Below, piece by piece: positions 55,303 through 64,000 of a stretch of 64,000 nt of DNA. The stretch spans positions 1 to 64,000 of the forward strand of contig WOUQ01000013.1 of NCBI GenBank assembly GCA_009772925.1. Reading direction: 5' to 3'. A program made the position numbers and the translations under genes. The notes beneath the pieces are model-generated. The model saw only the letters and a list, made by a program, of their open reading frames with translations. It was not told where the DNA came from and searched no databases. Each line of letters opens with the position of its first letter. The first letter of the stretch is position 1. Source of the stretch: a bacterium (GTDB taxonomy: Bacteria; Pseudomonadota; Gammaproteobacteria; Burkholderiales; Thiobacillaceae).

Positions 55303-56415
55303 ATGATCGCCCCCATGCCCACCCCTCCCAGCCCCGACCTCCTCGCCACCGCGGTGATCATCGCCGACAACCAGCGCGTCACCCGCTACCTCAATCCGGC
55401 GGCGGAAAACCTGCTGGGCATCTCGGCGCATCATGCGCTGGGTAAGCCGGTCAACCTGCTGTTCGGTACATGCACCGTATTGGTGCGCGCCCTGGAGCAT
55501 GCACTATCCGAGGGCGCGTCCTATACCGAGCATGATCTCAGTTTGCCCATCAATGGCCACACCCTGGTGCTTTCCGCCACCGTCTCGCCCCTCGACGAGG
55601 CCGAGGGCGCAGCGGTGGTGGAACTGCATCCGGCCGCCGGCGGCATGCGCATCGCCCGCGACGAACAGGTCATGGCGCAGACCCAGGCCAGTCAGGCGCT
55701 GCTGCGGCAACTGGCGCACGAGATCCGCAACCCCCTGGGCGGCATCCGCGGCGCCGCGCAACTGCTGGAAGGCGAGCTGGAATCCTCCGACCTGCGCGAG
55801 TACACCCAGGTCATCATCCAGGAAACCAACCGCCTGCAAGGCCTGCTGGACCGCCTGTTGACTCCGGCCAAGCGCCCCGTGGTGCAGGCGGTGAACGTGC
55901 ACGAGGTGCTGGAGCGGGTACGCAGCCTGCTCCAGGCGGAATTCCCCCGCCTGCAATTTCAATGCGACTACGACGTCAGCCTGCCCAATCTCGAAGGCGA
56001 TCCGGAGCAACTCATCCAGGCCGTGCTCAACATCGCCCGCAACGCCGCCCAGGCCATGCAGGGCGAGGGCCGCATCAGCCTGCGCAGCCGCGTGGCGCGC
56101 CAGGTCACCCTTGCCATGAAACGCTGGAAGCTGGCCATTCGCCTGGACGTCATCGACAACGGCCCCGGCATCCCCGACGACATGCTGGGTCGGGTGTTCT
56201 TTCCCCTGGTGTCCGGCCGCGAGGGCGGCTCCGGCCTGGGGCTGACCCTGGCGCAGAACCTGGTGCAGCGCCACGAAGGCGCCATCCACGTGGAAAGCCA
56301 GCCGGGCCGCACCTGTTTTTCGATTTATCTGCCGATACAGGCTACAGGGGACAGGCGACAGGATTCAGTCACCCTGCAGCCCCCACGGAAGAACAGCCTG
56401 AAACCTGAAACCTGA
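55303..56415 (+). CDS. ntrB: Nitrogen regulation sensor kinase NtrB (GlnL)
   Basis: 370 aa. Cytoplasmic kinase/phosphatase for NtrC, controlled by PII. PAS-like N-terminal domain (VIIADNQRVTRYLNPAAENLLGIS), H-box LRQLAHEIRNPLGGIRG with His139, N-box NIARNAAQAM, G-boxes DNGPGIP and GSGLGLTLA. GGAAG lies seven bases before the ATG. The last ~24 residues (ATGDRRQDSVTL…) are the translation of heptad element H8 and have no counterpart in the family. Confidence 0.93.
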   Translation: MIAPMPTPPSPDLLATAVIIADNQRVTRYLNPAAENLLGISAHHALGKPVNLLFGTCTVLVRALEHALSEGASYTEHDLSLPINGHTLVLSATVSPLDEAEGAAVVELHPAAGGMRIARDEQVMAQTQASQALLRQLAHEIRNPLGGIRGAAQLLEGELESSDLREYTQVIIQETNRLQGLLDRLLTPAKRPVVQAVNVHEVLERVRSLLQAEFPRLQFQCDYDVSLPNLEGDPEQLIQAVLNIARNAAQAMQGEGRISLRSRVARQVTLAMKRWKLAIRLDVIDNGPGIPDDMLGRVFFPLVSGREGGSGLGLTLAQNLVQRHEGAIHVESQPGRTCFSIYLPIQATGDRRQDSVTLQPPRKNSLKPET

Positions 56416-56431
56416 AACCTGGAACCTGACC
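56338..56431. repeat. Heptad-repeat element H8 (ntrB/ntrC junction)
   Basis: Left arm CTACAGG, GGACAGG, CGACAGG; right arm CCTGAAA three times then CCTGGAA. The left word NNACAGG is the partial complement of the right word. It forms the ntrB C-terminus and reaches to the ntrC ATG (ends ACCTGACC), replacing any Shine-Dalgarno. Confidence 0.75.
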
Positions 56432-57835
<1,404 letters not shown>

Positions 57836-57866
57836 CAGGGCTGAATCCGGGAAAACCTCGCCCTTT

Positions 57867-57951
57867 CCGTCATACCGGCGCAAGCCGGGTTCCAGAAGGC
57901 CCTGATTGATCGAGCGCGCTGTGCTGGACCCCGGCGTTCGCCGGGGTGACG
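57867..57951. repeat. PAQAGIQ-type dispersed repeat downstream of ntrC
   Basis: Two hairpins in tandem: ATACCGGC-gcaa-GCCGGGTT-like and ACCCCGGC-gttc-GCCGGGGT. Same family as the copy inside nifJ (53139-53222). Lies between the convergent ends of ntrC and the hydroxyacid dehydrogenase gene and may act as a bidirectional terminator. Confidence 0.75.
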
Positions 57952-57967
57952 CCTCAAAATGAGTCGC

Positions 57968-58918
57968 TCACACCACCCGGTTGCGCGCCTCCCCGCGCAC
58001 GAAGGCCTCGATGTTGTCCATCAATTGATCCGCCAGGTTCTGCATGGCCTCGCGGCTGGACCAGGCCACATGCGGGGTGAGCAGGAAGTTGGGCAGATCC
58101 AGGTCGAGCAGCGGATTGCCCTCGCGCGGCGGTTCCACGCACAGCACGTCGAAGCCGGCGCCGGCGATGCGTCGGCTGCGCAGGGCGGCGATCAGCGCGG
58201 CCTCGTCGACGACGCCGCCGCGCGCAGTGTTGATGAGCACGGCGGAGCGTTTCATGAGGCCGAATTCGCGCGCGCCGATGAGATTGCGGGTGGCCTCGGT
58301 CAGCGGCGTGTGCAGGCTGATCTGGTCGGCGCGCGCCAGCACCTCGTCGAACGGCGTGCGGCCGGGGCGCAGGCTGTCCGCGCCCTTGTGCTCGGCGATC
58401 AGCACCTGCATGCCGAAGGCGCGGGCCAGGGTTTCCACCCCGGCACCCACGCTGCCGTAGCCGATCAACCCCAGGGTGGAACCATGCAGATCGTGCATCT
58501 CGTGGTCGAACAGGCAGAAGCGCTCGGCCTGCTGCCAGGCGCCCCGGCGCAGGCTGGCGCGCCAGGCCAGCAACTGGCGGCGCAGGGCCAGCAACAGCAT
58601 GAACACATGCTCGGGCACGGTATGCCCGGCATAGCCGCGGATGTTGCAGACGGCGATGCCGCGTTCCCGGCAGGCTTCCAGGTCGACGTTGTTGACGCCG
58701 GTGGCAGCCACCGCCACCAGGCGCAGCTTGTGGCAGGACTCCAGCACTGCGCGGGTGATGGGCGCCTTGTTGGTGATGGCCACGCTGGCGCGCCACAGCT
58801 TGTCGGCCACCTCCTCCGGGGCGCTGTCCGGGTGTTCAACCCAGACGTGGTCGAAGTCGGGGATGCGCAGATCGGCGATGACGGTCGCTCGGTCGAGAAA
58901 GACGATGTATTCCTTCAT
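57968..58918 (-). CDS. D-2-hydroxyacid dehydrogenase (glycerate/hydroxypyruvate reductase type)
   Basis: 316 aa. NAD(P)-dependent, formate/glycerate dehydrogenase clan. Cofactor loop GLIGYGSVGAGVETLA, catalytic Arg in NTARGGVVDEAALI, Glu in CVEPPREGNPLL, and His in FLLTPHVAWSSREAM. Likely interconverts hydroxypyruvate and D-glycerate in the glyoxylate/serine route, since the next gene is a tartronate semialdehyde reductase-like enzyme; phosphoglycerate dehydrogenase function is less likely at this length. Overlaps its neighbour by four bases. Confidence 0.88.
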   Translation of the reverse strand: MKEYIVFLDRATVIADLRIPDFDHVWVEHPDSAPEEVADKLWRASVAITNKAPITRAVLESCHKLRLVAVAATGVNNVDLEACRERGIAVCNIRGYAGHTVPEHVFMLLLALRRQLLAWRASLRRGAWQQAERFCLFDHEMHDLHGSTLGLIGYGSVGAGVETLARAFGMQVLIAEHKGADSLRPGRTPFDEVLARADQISLHTPLTEATRNLIGAREFGLMKRSAVLINTARGGVVDEAALIAALRSRRIAGAGFDVLCVEPPREGNPLLDLDLPNFLLTPHVAWSSREAMQNLADQLMDNIEAFVRGEARNRVV

Positions 58919-59796
58919 GGCCGGCTCCCGTTCATGCTTTCCAGCACCTCGATCAGCGCCGAGGAGTCGCCCTCGCCGCCACCCGCGCCCACCAGAGCGT
59001 TCATCAGCTGCGCGCTGAGAGCGGCGCCGGGCAGGGCCAGGCCCAGGCGGCGCGCCTCGTCGAGCACGATGGCGAGATCCTTCTGGTGCAGGCGGGCCTT
59101 GAAGCCCGGCACGAAATTGCGGTCCAGCATGCGCTGACCGTGGATTTCCAGGATGCGGCTATAGGCCGAACCACCCAGCAGGGCCTGGCGCACGTGGCCG
59201 GGATCGACGCCCTGGCGCGCCGCGAAATCCAGGGCCTCGGCCACGCCCAGCAGGGTGGCGGAAACGGCGATCTGGTTGCAGGCCTTGGCCACCTGGCCGG
59301 CGCCGGTGCCGCCGACATGGACGATGCTGTCGCCAAGAACCTGGAACAGCGGCAGCACCCGCCGGTATGGCGCCTCGGGACCACCCACCATGATCGACAG
59401 GGTGCCGGACTTGGCGCCCGCCTCGCCGCCGGACACCGGCGCGTCCAGCAGGTGGGCGCCGCGTTGCGCCAGCCGCGCGGAGAAATCGCGGGTGGCGGCC
59501 GGCGAGGTGGTGCCCATGTCGACCACCACCGCGTCTTCCGCCAGGCCCTCGGCCGCGCCCTCCGCGCCGAACAGCACGACGTCCAGGGCCGCATCGTCGG
59601 CGACGTTGACGAACACGATATCGGCGGCCTCCGCCACCCCGCGCGGCGTCATGGCGGCATGCGCGCCGGCGCGCACCAGCGGCTCGGCGCGCTGGATATT
59701 GCGGGCGAACACCGTGAGGGGATGGCCGGCGCGGCGCAGGTTGAGGGCCATGGGCTGGCCCATGGTGCCGAGGCCGATGAATCCGAGGGAGGTCAT
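58915..59796 (-). CDS. glxR: 2-hydroxy-3-oxopropionate reductase-like beta-hydroxyacid dehydrogenase
   Basis: 293 aa. MTSLGFIGLGTMGQPMALNLRRAG is the NAD-binding start; DAPVSGGEAGAKSGTLSIMVGG and the catalytic Lys in GAGQVAKACNQI follow. Family members reduce tartronate semialdehyde to D-glycerate or act on 3-hydroxyisobutyrate; the adjoining reductase favours the glyoxylate/glycerate role. Start is the Met of TSLGFIG. The bases before it are G-rich on the plus strand and lack a Shine-Dalgarno. Confidence 0.82.
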   Translation of the reverse strand: MTSLGFIGLGTMGQPMALNLRRAGHPLTVFARNIQRAEPLVRAGAHAAMTPRGVAEAADIVFVNVADDAALDVVLFGAEGAAEGLAEDAVVVDMGTTSPAATRDFSARLAQRGAHLLDAPVSGGEAGAKSGTLSIMVGGPEAPYRRVLPLFQVLGDSIVHVGGTGAGQVAKACNQIAVSATLLGVAEALDFAARQGVDPGHVRQALLGGSAYSRILEIHGQRMLDRNFVPGFKARLHQKDLAIVLDEARRLGLALPGAALSAQLMNALVGAGGGEGDSSALIEVLESMNGSRP

Positions 59797-59798
59797 GG

Positions 59799-59829
59799 GG
59801 GGAGGGGGAAGTGAGGGGTGGGGAGATGG
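59799..59829. repeat. Candidate single-arm heptad repeat H9 upstream of glxR
   Basis: A G-rich run with about 7-bp periodicity (units like GGGGGAG, GGGGAAG, TGAGGGG, TGGGGAG). Adjacent to the glxR start codon, like other heptad elements, but no complementary arm is seen. Weak candidate. Confidence 0.4.
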
Positions 59830-59868
59830 TAATCGACTGGCGCCACGGTGATTCAAGACGGTGAGGAC

Positions 59869-59896
59869 TTGAGCCGATATCCACAGGGTCTACAGT
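59869..59896 (+). promoter_or_regulatory. Candidate cysC promoter
   Basis: TTGAGC (59869-59874) and TACAGT (59891-59896) with a 16-bp spacer. Transcription would start about ten bases before the terminator-like hairpin at 59906. Confidence 0.4.
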
Positions 59897-59905
59897 GACT
59901 GTATT

Positions 59906-59930
59906 CGCCCCGCCGGGGCGGATTTTTTTC
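59906..59930 (+). terminator. Terminator-like hairpin with T run in the cysC leader
   Basis: CGCCCC (59906-59911) pairs with GGGGCG (59915-59920) around a three-base loop and is followed by seven T. It is 28 bases upstream of the cysC start, in the sense direction. The genes just upstream are on the other strand, so this would act on the cysC leader itself or on readthrough. Confidence 0.7.
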
Positions 59931-59957
59931 CTCCCACTCGAACCAGGAGTTCACGTC

Positions 59958-60596
59958 ATGACCGAGATCCGCGCCACCAACATCACCTGGCATGAAGGCC
60001 ACGTCAAACGCGAGGATCGCGAACGCCTGCTGGGCCAGAAGGGCGCCACCATCTGGTTCACCGGCCTGTCCGGCTCGGGCAAGAGCACCATCGCCTTCAC
60101 CCTGGAACATGCCCTGGTGGAGCGCGGCCGCCTCGCCTATGTGCTCGACGGCGACAACATCCGTCACGGCCTCAACAAGAACCTGGGCTTTTCCGCCGCC
60201 GACCGCGAGGAGAACATCCGCCGCATCGGCGAGGTCGCGCGCCTGTTCGCCGACACCGGCGCCATCGCCCTGACCAGCTTCATCAGCCCCTACCGCAAGG
60301 ACCGCGACCAGGCCCGCGCCATTCACCTGGAAAGCGGCCTGCCCTTCATCGAGATCCTGGTGGACGTGCCGGTGGAGGTATGCGAGACGCGCGACCCCAA
60401 GGGCCTCTACAAGAAGGCGCGGGCCGCCCTGGCGGAAGGCAAGGGCATGGGCTTCACCGGCGTCGATGATCCCTACGAGCCGCCGCTGGCGCCGGAACTG
60501 GTGCTGCACAACGACCGCGTCACCCCCCAGGAAGCCGCCGCGCAGGTCATCAATTATCTGGAAGCGCGCGGCCTGCTGCCGGACCTGCCGCGCTAG
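59958..60596 (+). CDS. cysC: Adenylylsulfate (APS) kinase
   Basis: 212 aa. Phosphorylates APS to PAPS in sulfate assimilation and sulfotransferase donor synthesis. P-loop WFTGLSGSGKSTIA, YVLDGDNIRHGLNKNLGFS (the DGDN..R..LN motif), RRIGEVARLFADTGAI and ISPYRKDRD. Start at the ATG eight bases after AGGAG. Stand-alone gene; no CysDN or reductase in the window. A terminator-like hairpin lies in its leader. Confidence 0.96.
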   Translation: MTEIRATNITWHEGHVKREDRERLLGQKGATIWFTGLSGSGKSTIAFTLEHALVERGRLAYVLDGDNIRHGLNKNLGFSAADREENIRRIGEVARLFADTGAIALTSFISPYRKDRDQARAIHLESGLPFIEILVDVPVEVCETRDPKGLYKKARAALAEGKGMGFTGVDDPYEPPLAPELVLHNDRVTPQEAAAQVINYLEARGLLPDLPR

Positions 60597-60636
60597 GCGC
60601 GCCGAAGCAAGCCATCCCCGCTACCCCGGAACCCGA

Positions 60637-61587
60637 CTAGCGTCCGAGGAAGGCGATCCACGCCGGCAGGGTGGCCAGGAACACCAGGCTGGACCAGCTC
60701 GCGGTGAGCGCCGCCGCGCGCACGTCCAGGCCGAAGCGGTCGGCAAAGCTGGCGGCCATGAGCATGGTGGGCATGGCCACCTCCAGGATCGCGGCGGTCT
60801 GCGCGGGCCGCAGCTCGCCGAAGCTGGCGCGCGCCAGCAAGTACACCAGCACGGGCGCCAGCAGCAGCTTCACCGTCACCGCCGCCAGCACCGGCCGCGT
60901 CGGCCTGAGCTCGCGCCAGGGAATCGAGAGACCTAGGGTGAACAGCATGATCGGGATGGTGGCCTGGCCCATGAACTTGGCCGCCTTCACCAGCGGCTCC
61001 GCCTCCAGGCCCGACAGGTTCACCGCGAAGCCCAGCACGAAGCCCCAGATCGGCGGCAGGGTCAGCATGGTGCGCAGCAGGCTGTGGCCCTGCCCGCCCT
61101 CGTGCCCCAGGCGGGTGGCGATCCACACGCCGAAGGTCCAGACCAGGGGCGTCGCCGCCAGCACGTCGGCGAATGCGGCGTAGCTGCCGCCGATGTCGCC
61201 GTAAAGAAAGGTCAGGGTGGGGTAGCCCATGAACAGCACGTTGCCGAAGCAACCGGCGAGCAGGATGGCCGCCCGCGTCTCGCGCCTGAGCCCGCGCCCC
61301 AGCGGGGAATGGAACAGCAGCGGATAGAGCAGGGCGAAGCTGATGAGGATGCCGGCGATGGTCAGCGCCGGCACCGTCAGCAGCTCCCGGCTGATCTCGG
61401 CCTGGGCCGAGAGGGCGAACAACAGCGGCGGCGCGAACACGTCCACCACCAGCCGGTTCAGGTTGACGCGCAGGGTATCGGCGGGAAAACGCGGGCGATA
61501 GCGCACCCACAGGCCGCCCGCCGCCACCAGCAAGGCGATGGGCAGCCAGACCTGAAGCAGGAGTTGCAGGAGGAAATCGGCGGACAT
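60637..61587 (-). CDS. AEC-family auxin-efflux-type transporter
   Basis: 316 aa with about ten hydrophobic helices in two halves. LPIALLVAAGGLWVRYRPRF at the start, FAPPLLFALS, GCFGNVLFMGYPTL (the N-containing discontinuous-helix region), and PIMLFTLGLSIP near the middle of the second half. Bacterial AEC carriers move dicarboxylates such as malate; substrate unknown here. Start at the Met of SADFLLQLL. Convergent with cysC. Confidence 0.88.
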   Translation of the reverse strand: MSADFLLQLLLQVWLPIALLVAAGGLWVRYRPRFPADTLRVNLNRLVVDVFAPPLLFALSAQAEISRELLTVPALTIAGILISFALLYPLLFHSPLGRGLRRETRAAILLAGCFGNVLFMGYPTLTFLYGDIGGSYAAFADVLAATPLVWTFGVWIATRLGHEGGQGHSLLRTMLTLPPIWGFVLGFAVNLSGLEAEPLVKAAKFMGQATIPIMLFTLGLSIPWRELRPTRPVLAAVTVKLLLAPVLVYLLARASFGELRPAQTAAILEVAMPTMLMAASFADRFGLDVRAAALTASWSSLVFLATLPAWIAFLGR

Positions 61588-61730
61588 GGGGTAGATTGTA
61601 GGTGCCCCGCCGACAATCCGGCGCACGCCGCAATAGAGCCTCATCGCCCGGTGGCGGTGGGCCTGGCACACGGGAACCAAAGCAGTGCCTCAACAAACTC
61701 AGGGTTTCGGCGCCCAGGGAAGATGACACC

Positions 61731-62276
61731 ATGCCCGCAAACGATCCTCAGGACATCCTCGACTTCTGGTTTTCCCCGCGCTCCAGGGCGCTCTGGTTCG
61801 CCTCGACACCGGAATGGGACGCCGAGATCCGCGCCCGCTACGAGCCGCTCTGGCACCGGGCATGCCGGGGCGAAATGGAGGCGTGGATGGACTCGGCCGA
61901 GGGCGCCCTGGCGCTGGTCATCCTGCTCGACCAGTTCCCCCTCAACATGTTTCGCGGCCTGGCCGCCGCCTTCGCCAGCGAGGCGCGGGCGGTGGCCGCA
62001 TGCAAACGGGCGCTGGAGCAAGGCTTCCACCACAGCCTGAGCGAACCACAGCACCTGTTCCTGTTCATGCCGCTGATGCACAGCGAACACGCGGAAGACC
62101 AGGATCTCTCGCTGCAACTGTTCGAGGAAGCCGGCATGGACACGCGCTGGTCGCGTCACCATCGCGACCTGGTCCGCCGCTTCGGCCGCTTCCCGCATCG
62201 CAATGCCATCCTGGGCCGGCCCAGCACGCCTGAGGAACTGGACTACCTCGCCTCCGACCAGGCATTCACAGGCTGA
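61731..62276 (+). CDS. DUF924 family protein
   Basis: 181 aa. All-helical, TPR-like fold. ILDFWFSPRSRALWFA at the N-terminus, ALALVILLDQFPLNMFRGLAAAFASE, and LFLFMPLMHSEHAEDQDLSLQLF are the hallmark blocks of DUF924. No biochemical function is established. AGGGA is about ten bases before the chosen ATG. Short gap to the following methyltransferase gene, same direction. Confidence 0.85.
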   Translation: MPANDPQDILDFWFSPRSRALWFASTPEWDAEIRARYEPLWHRACRGEMEAWMDSAEGALALVILLDQFPLNMFRGLAAAFASEARAVAACKRALEQGFHHSLSEPQHLFLFMPLMHSEHAEDQDLSLQLFEEAGMDTRWSRHHRDLVRRFGRFPHRNAILGRPSTPEELDYLASDQAFTG

Positions 62277-62282
62277 CCCGAC

Positions 62283-62897
62283 ATGACCGAAAAACCCTTT
62301 GCCGAATCCTCCGCGCAGAACCGGGCGCCCATCCAGGCCGTGCTGGAGGAGGTCTTCGCCGACCGCCGCCGGGTGCTGGAGATCGCCAGCGGCACCGGCC
62401 AGCACGCGGTCTACTTCGGCGCGGCCCTGCCCCACCTGAACTGGCAGACCAGCGAATTGCCGCACAACCACCCGGGCATCCTGGCCTGGCTGGACGAAGC
62501 GAAGCTGCCCAACGTGCTGCCGCCCGTCGCCCTCGACGTGAACGACGCGGACTGGCCGGTGGGCCGCTTCGACGCCGTGTTCAACGCCAACACCGTGCAC
62601 ATCGTGTCCTGGCCGGCGGTGCAGCGCATGTTCGCCGGCATCGGCCTCGTGCTGGAGCCGGGCGGCCTGCTCTGCCTGTACGGCCCGTTCAACTACGGCG
62701 GCCGCTATACCGCCGAGAGCAACGCCCGCTTCGACGTCTGGTTGAAGAACCGCGACCCGCACAGCGGCGTGCGCGATTTCGAGGCCCTCAACGCCCTGGC
62801 CGAGGCCCAGGGCCTGGTCCTGATGCGGGACTTCGACATGCCCAGCGACAACCACACCCTGGTGTGGCGGCGGCAATCGGTGCCGGCGAAGCCTTGA
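62283..62897 (+). CDS. DUF938 SAM-dependent methyltransferase-like protein
   Basis: 204 aa. SAM loop VLEIASGTGQHAVYFGAALP, then LDVNDADWPVGRFDAVFNANTVHIV and LYGPFNYGGRYTAESNARFDVWLKNRDP, typical of DUF938. Substrate unknown. Conserved in many proteobacteria. The stop TGA overlaps the TTG start of the next gene, indicating coupling. Confidence 0.85.
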   Translation: MTEKPFAESSAQNRAPIQAVLEEVFADRRRVLEIASGTGQHAVYFGAALPHLNWQTSELPHNHPGILAWLDEAKLPNVLPPVALDVNDADWPVGRFDAVFNANTVHIVSWPAVQRMFAGIGLVLEPGGLLCLYGPFNYGGRYTAESNARFDVWLKNRDPHSGVRDFEALNALAEAQGLVLMRDFDMPSDNHTLVWRRQSVPAKP

Positions 62898-64000
62898 GCG
62901 CGCGCATCGTCGAATCCATCGCGGACATTGCCGCGCCGGCGTGGGACGCCCTGGTCGCGAGCGCCAGCCCGGAGCCGGAGGACATCAACCCCTTCCTCTC
63001 GCACGCCTTCCTGCTCGCCCTCCAGGCAAGCGGCTGCGCCGTCCCCGATACCGGCTGGCAGACCCGCTTCCTGGTCCTGGAGCGGGATGGCATTCTGGCC
63101 GGCGCCCTGCCCCTCTATGGCAAGACCCACTCCTGGGGCGAGTTCGTGTTCGACTGGGCCTGGGCCGACGCCTATCGGCGCCACGGCCTGGCCTATTACC
63201 CCAAGTGGATCGCCGCCGTGCCCTTCACCCCGGTGTCCGGCCCGCGCCTGCTCGCGGCGACTCCGCAAGACCGCGCCCGGCTGATGGACGCCGCCCTGGA
63301 CTTGGCCCGGGAAGCCGGCGTCTCCTCTCTCCACCTGCTGTTCCCGGAGGAAGGCCAGGCGCGGGAAATGGCGGCGCGCGGCATGCTGTTGCGGCGCGGC
63401 GTGCAGTTCCACTGGCAGAATCCGGGCTACGCGGATTTCGCCGATTACCTGGCCGGCCTGCGCCAGGACAAGCGCAAGAAGGTCCGCCAGGAACGGCGCA
63501 AGGTGAACGAGGCCGGCATCCGCTTCCGACGGCTGACCGGCGCCGACATCCGCGAGGCCGACTGGCACCACTTCCTGGCCTGCTATCTGCGCACCCACCG
63601 GCAGTTCAATTCGCCCCCCGCCCTCAACCTGGATTTCTTCCTGCGCCTTGGCGCCACCATGCCGGACAACCTGCTGCTGGTCATCGCCGAACGGGAGGGC
63701 GAACCCATCGCCGCCGCCTTCAACCTGCGCAACCGCAGCACACTGTTCGGCCGCTCCTGGGGCGCCCTGGAATACCACCCCGGCCTGCACTTCGAGACCT
63801 GCTACTACCAGGCCATCGAGTACTGCATCGAGCACCGCATCGCCACCTTCGAGGGCGGCGCCCAGGGCGAACACAAACTGGCCCGCGGCTTCCTGCCCGT
63901 CACCACCTGGTCCGCCCACTGGCTTGCCCATCCCGAGTTCTCGCGGGCGGTGGAGGATTTCCTGGCACGCGAAGGCGCGGGCATGGACGGCTACCTGGAC
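62894..64000 (+). CDS. FemAB-like / DUF482 GNAT-fold protein (partial, runs off the window)
   Basis: At least 369 residues, open to the window edge. Begins at TTG overlapping the preceding stop; SARIVESIADIAAPAWDALV is the first segment. LPLYGKTHSWGEFVFDWAWADAYRRHGLAYYPKW and DKRKKVRQERRKVNEAGI are typical of the DUF482/peptidogalycan-biosynthesis (PF04339) group, as is EGGAQGEHKLARGFLP near the end. Such proteins have a double GNAT-like fold and may aminoacylate or acylate a cell-envelope substrate. True function unknown. Confidence 0.85.
   Translation, partial: MSARIVESIADIAAPAWDALVASASPEPEDINPFLSHAFLLALQASGCAVPDTGWQTRFLVLERDGILAGALPLYGKTHSWGEFVFDWAWADAYRRHGLAYYPKWIAAVPFTPVSGPRLLAATPQDRARLMDAALDLAREAGVSSLHLLFPEEGQAREMAARGMLLRRGVQFHWQNPGYADFADYLAGLRQDKRKKVRQERRKVNEAGIRFRRLTGADIREADWHHFLACYLRTHRQFNSPPALNLDFFLRLGATMPDNLLLVIAEREGEPIAAAFNLRNRSTLFGRSWGALEYHPGLHFETCYYQAIEYCIEHRIATFEGGAQGEHKLARGFLPVTTWSAHWLAHPEFSRAVEDFLAREGAGMDGYLD

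Overview
The window is GC-rich chromosomal DNA of a Gram-negative proteobacterium, most likely a betaproteobacterium of the Rhodocyclales/Nitrosomonadales type. The evidence is the aroQ-accB-accC-prmA-DUF3426 order, a two-subunit glycine decarboxylase, an NtrBC pair, and a lipopolysaccharide (LPS) core locus with heptose-synthesis genes. This placement comes from gene content and gene order; no database search was run. Three stretches are visibly AT-richer than the rest and look acquired or fast-evolving: about 1-1260, 25.2-28.5 kb and 41.5-45.6 kb.

Layout. 0.1-1.3 kb: an AT-rich segment with an integrase-arm/excisionase-like protein. 1.3-7.3 kb: mutS, a phosphofructokinase and small genes. 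13.8 down to 6.8 kb (minus strand): a tandem glycine riboswitch followed by lipA-gcvT-gcvH-gcvPA-tpx-gcvPB-dgkA and a lipoprotein gene. 18.7 down to 14.3 kb (minus): aroQ-accB-accC-prmA-DUF3426, ending in a 257-bp element with 20-bp terminal inverted repeats. 19.0-26.3 kb (plus): waaF-waaC-waaG-waaP, two more LPS-kinase-like genes and a glycosyltransferase. It converges on a minus-strand run (35.0 down to 26.3 kb) of hldD-gmhA-hldE, a carbamoyltransferase, three glycan-assembly proteins and a methyltransferase. 35.1-41.4 kb: a compact plus-strand cluster of a thermostable-hemolysin/GNAT-like protein, an adenylating ligase, a haem-oxygenase-like diiron oxidase, an SDR and a TPR protein, followed by a QseBC/PmrAB-type two-component system. 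A TTTAAG-N5-TTTAAG direct repeat precedes the cluster. 41.5-48.9 kb: a sialidase-like protein, a membrane protein, an LtaS-type transferase, two LPS-kinase-like proteins and msbA. 48.9-57.8 kb: mgtE, a DHODH-like protein, nifJ (frameshifted) and ntrBC. 57.9-64 kb: hydroxypyruvate/tartronate-semialdehyde reductases, cysC, an AEC transporter, DUF924, DUF938 and a partial FemAB-like gene.

How the genes connect. Three themes dominate: one-carbon/glycine metabolism (the gcv operon under a glycine riboswitch, plus the two reductases), outer-membrane core biosynthesis and phosphorylation, and a self-contained regulated cluster that looks like an uncharacterised small-molecule pathway.

The most unusual signal is a family of intergenic elements made of 7-bp tandem repeats, usually arranged as two complementary arms. 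Each locus uses a different heptamer word. They fill gene junctions inside the gcv, acc and ntr operons, often end directly at the next start codon where no Shine-Dalgarno sequence is visible, and in three places are read through as protein (inside LipA, the LipA C-terminus, the NtrB C-terminus). Other dispersed repeats also enter genes: nifJ contains two, and one of them carries the G-run at which its frame breaks.
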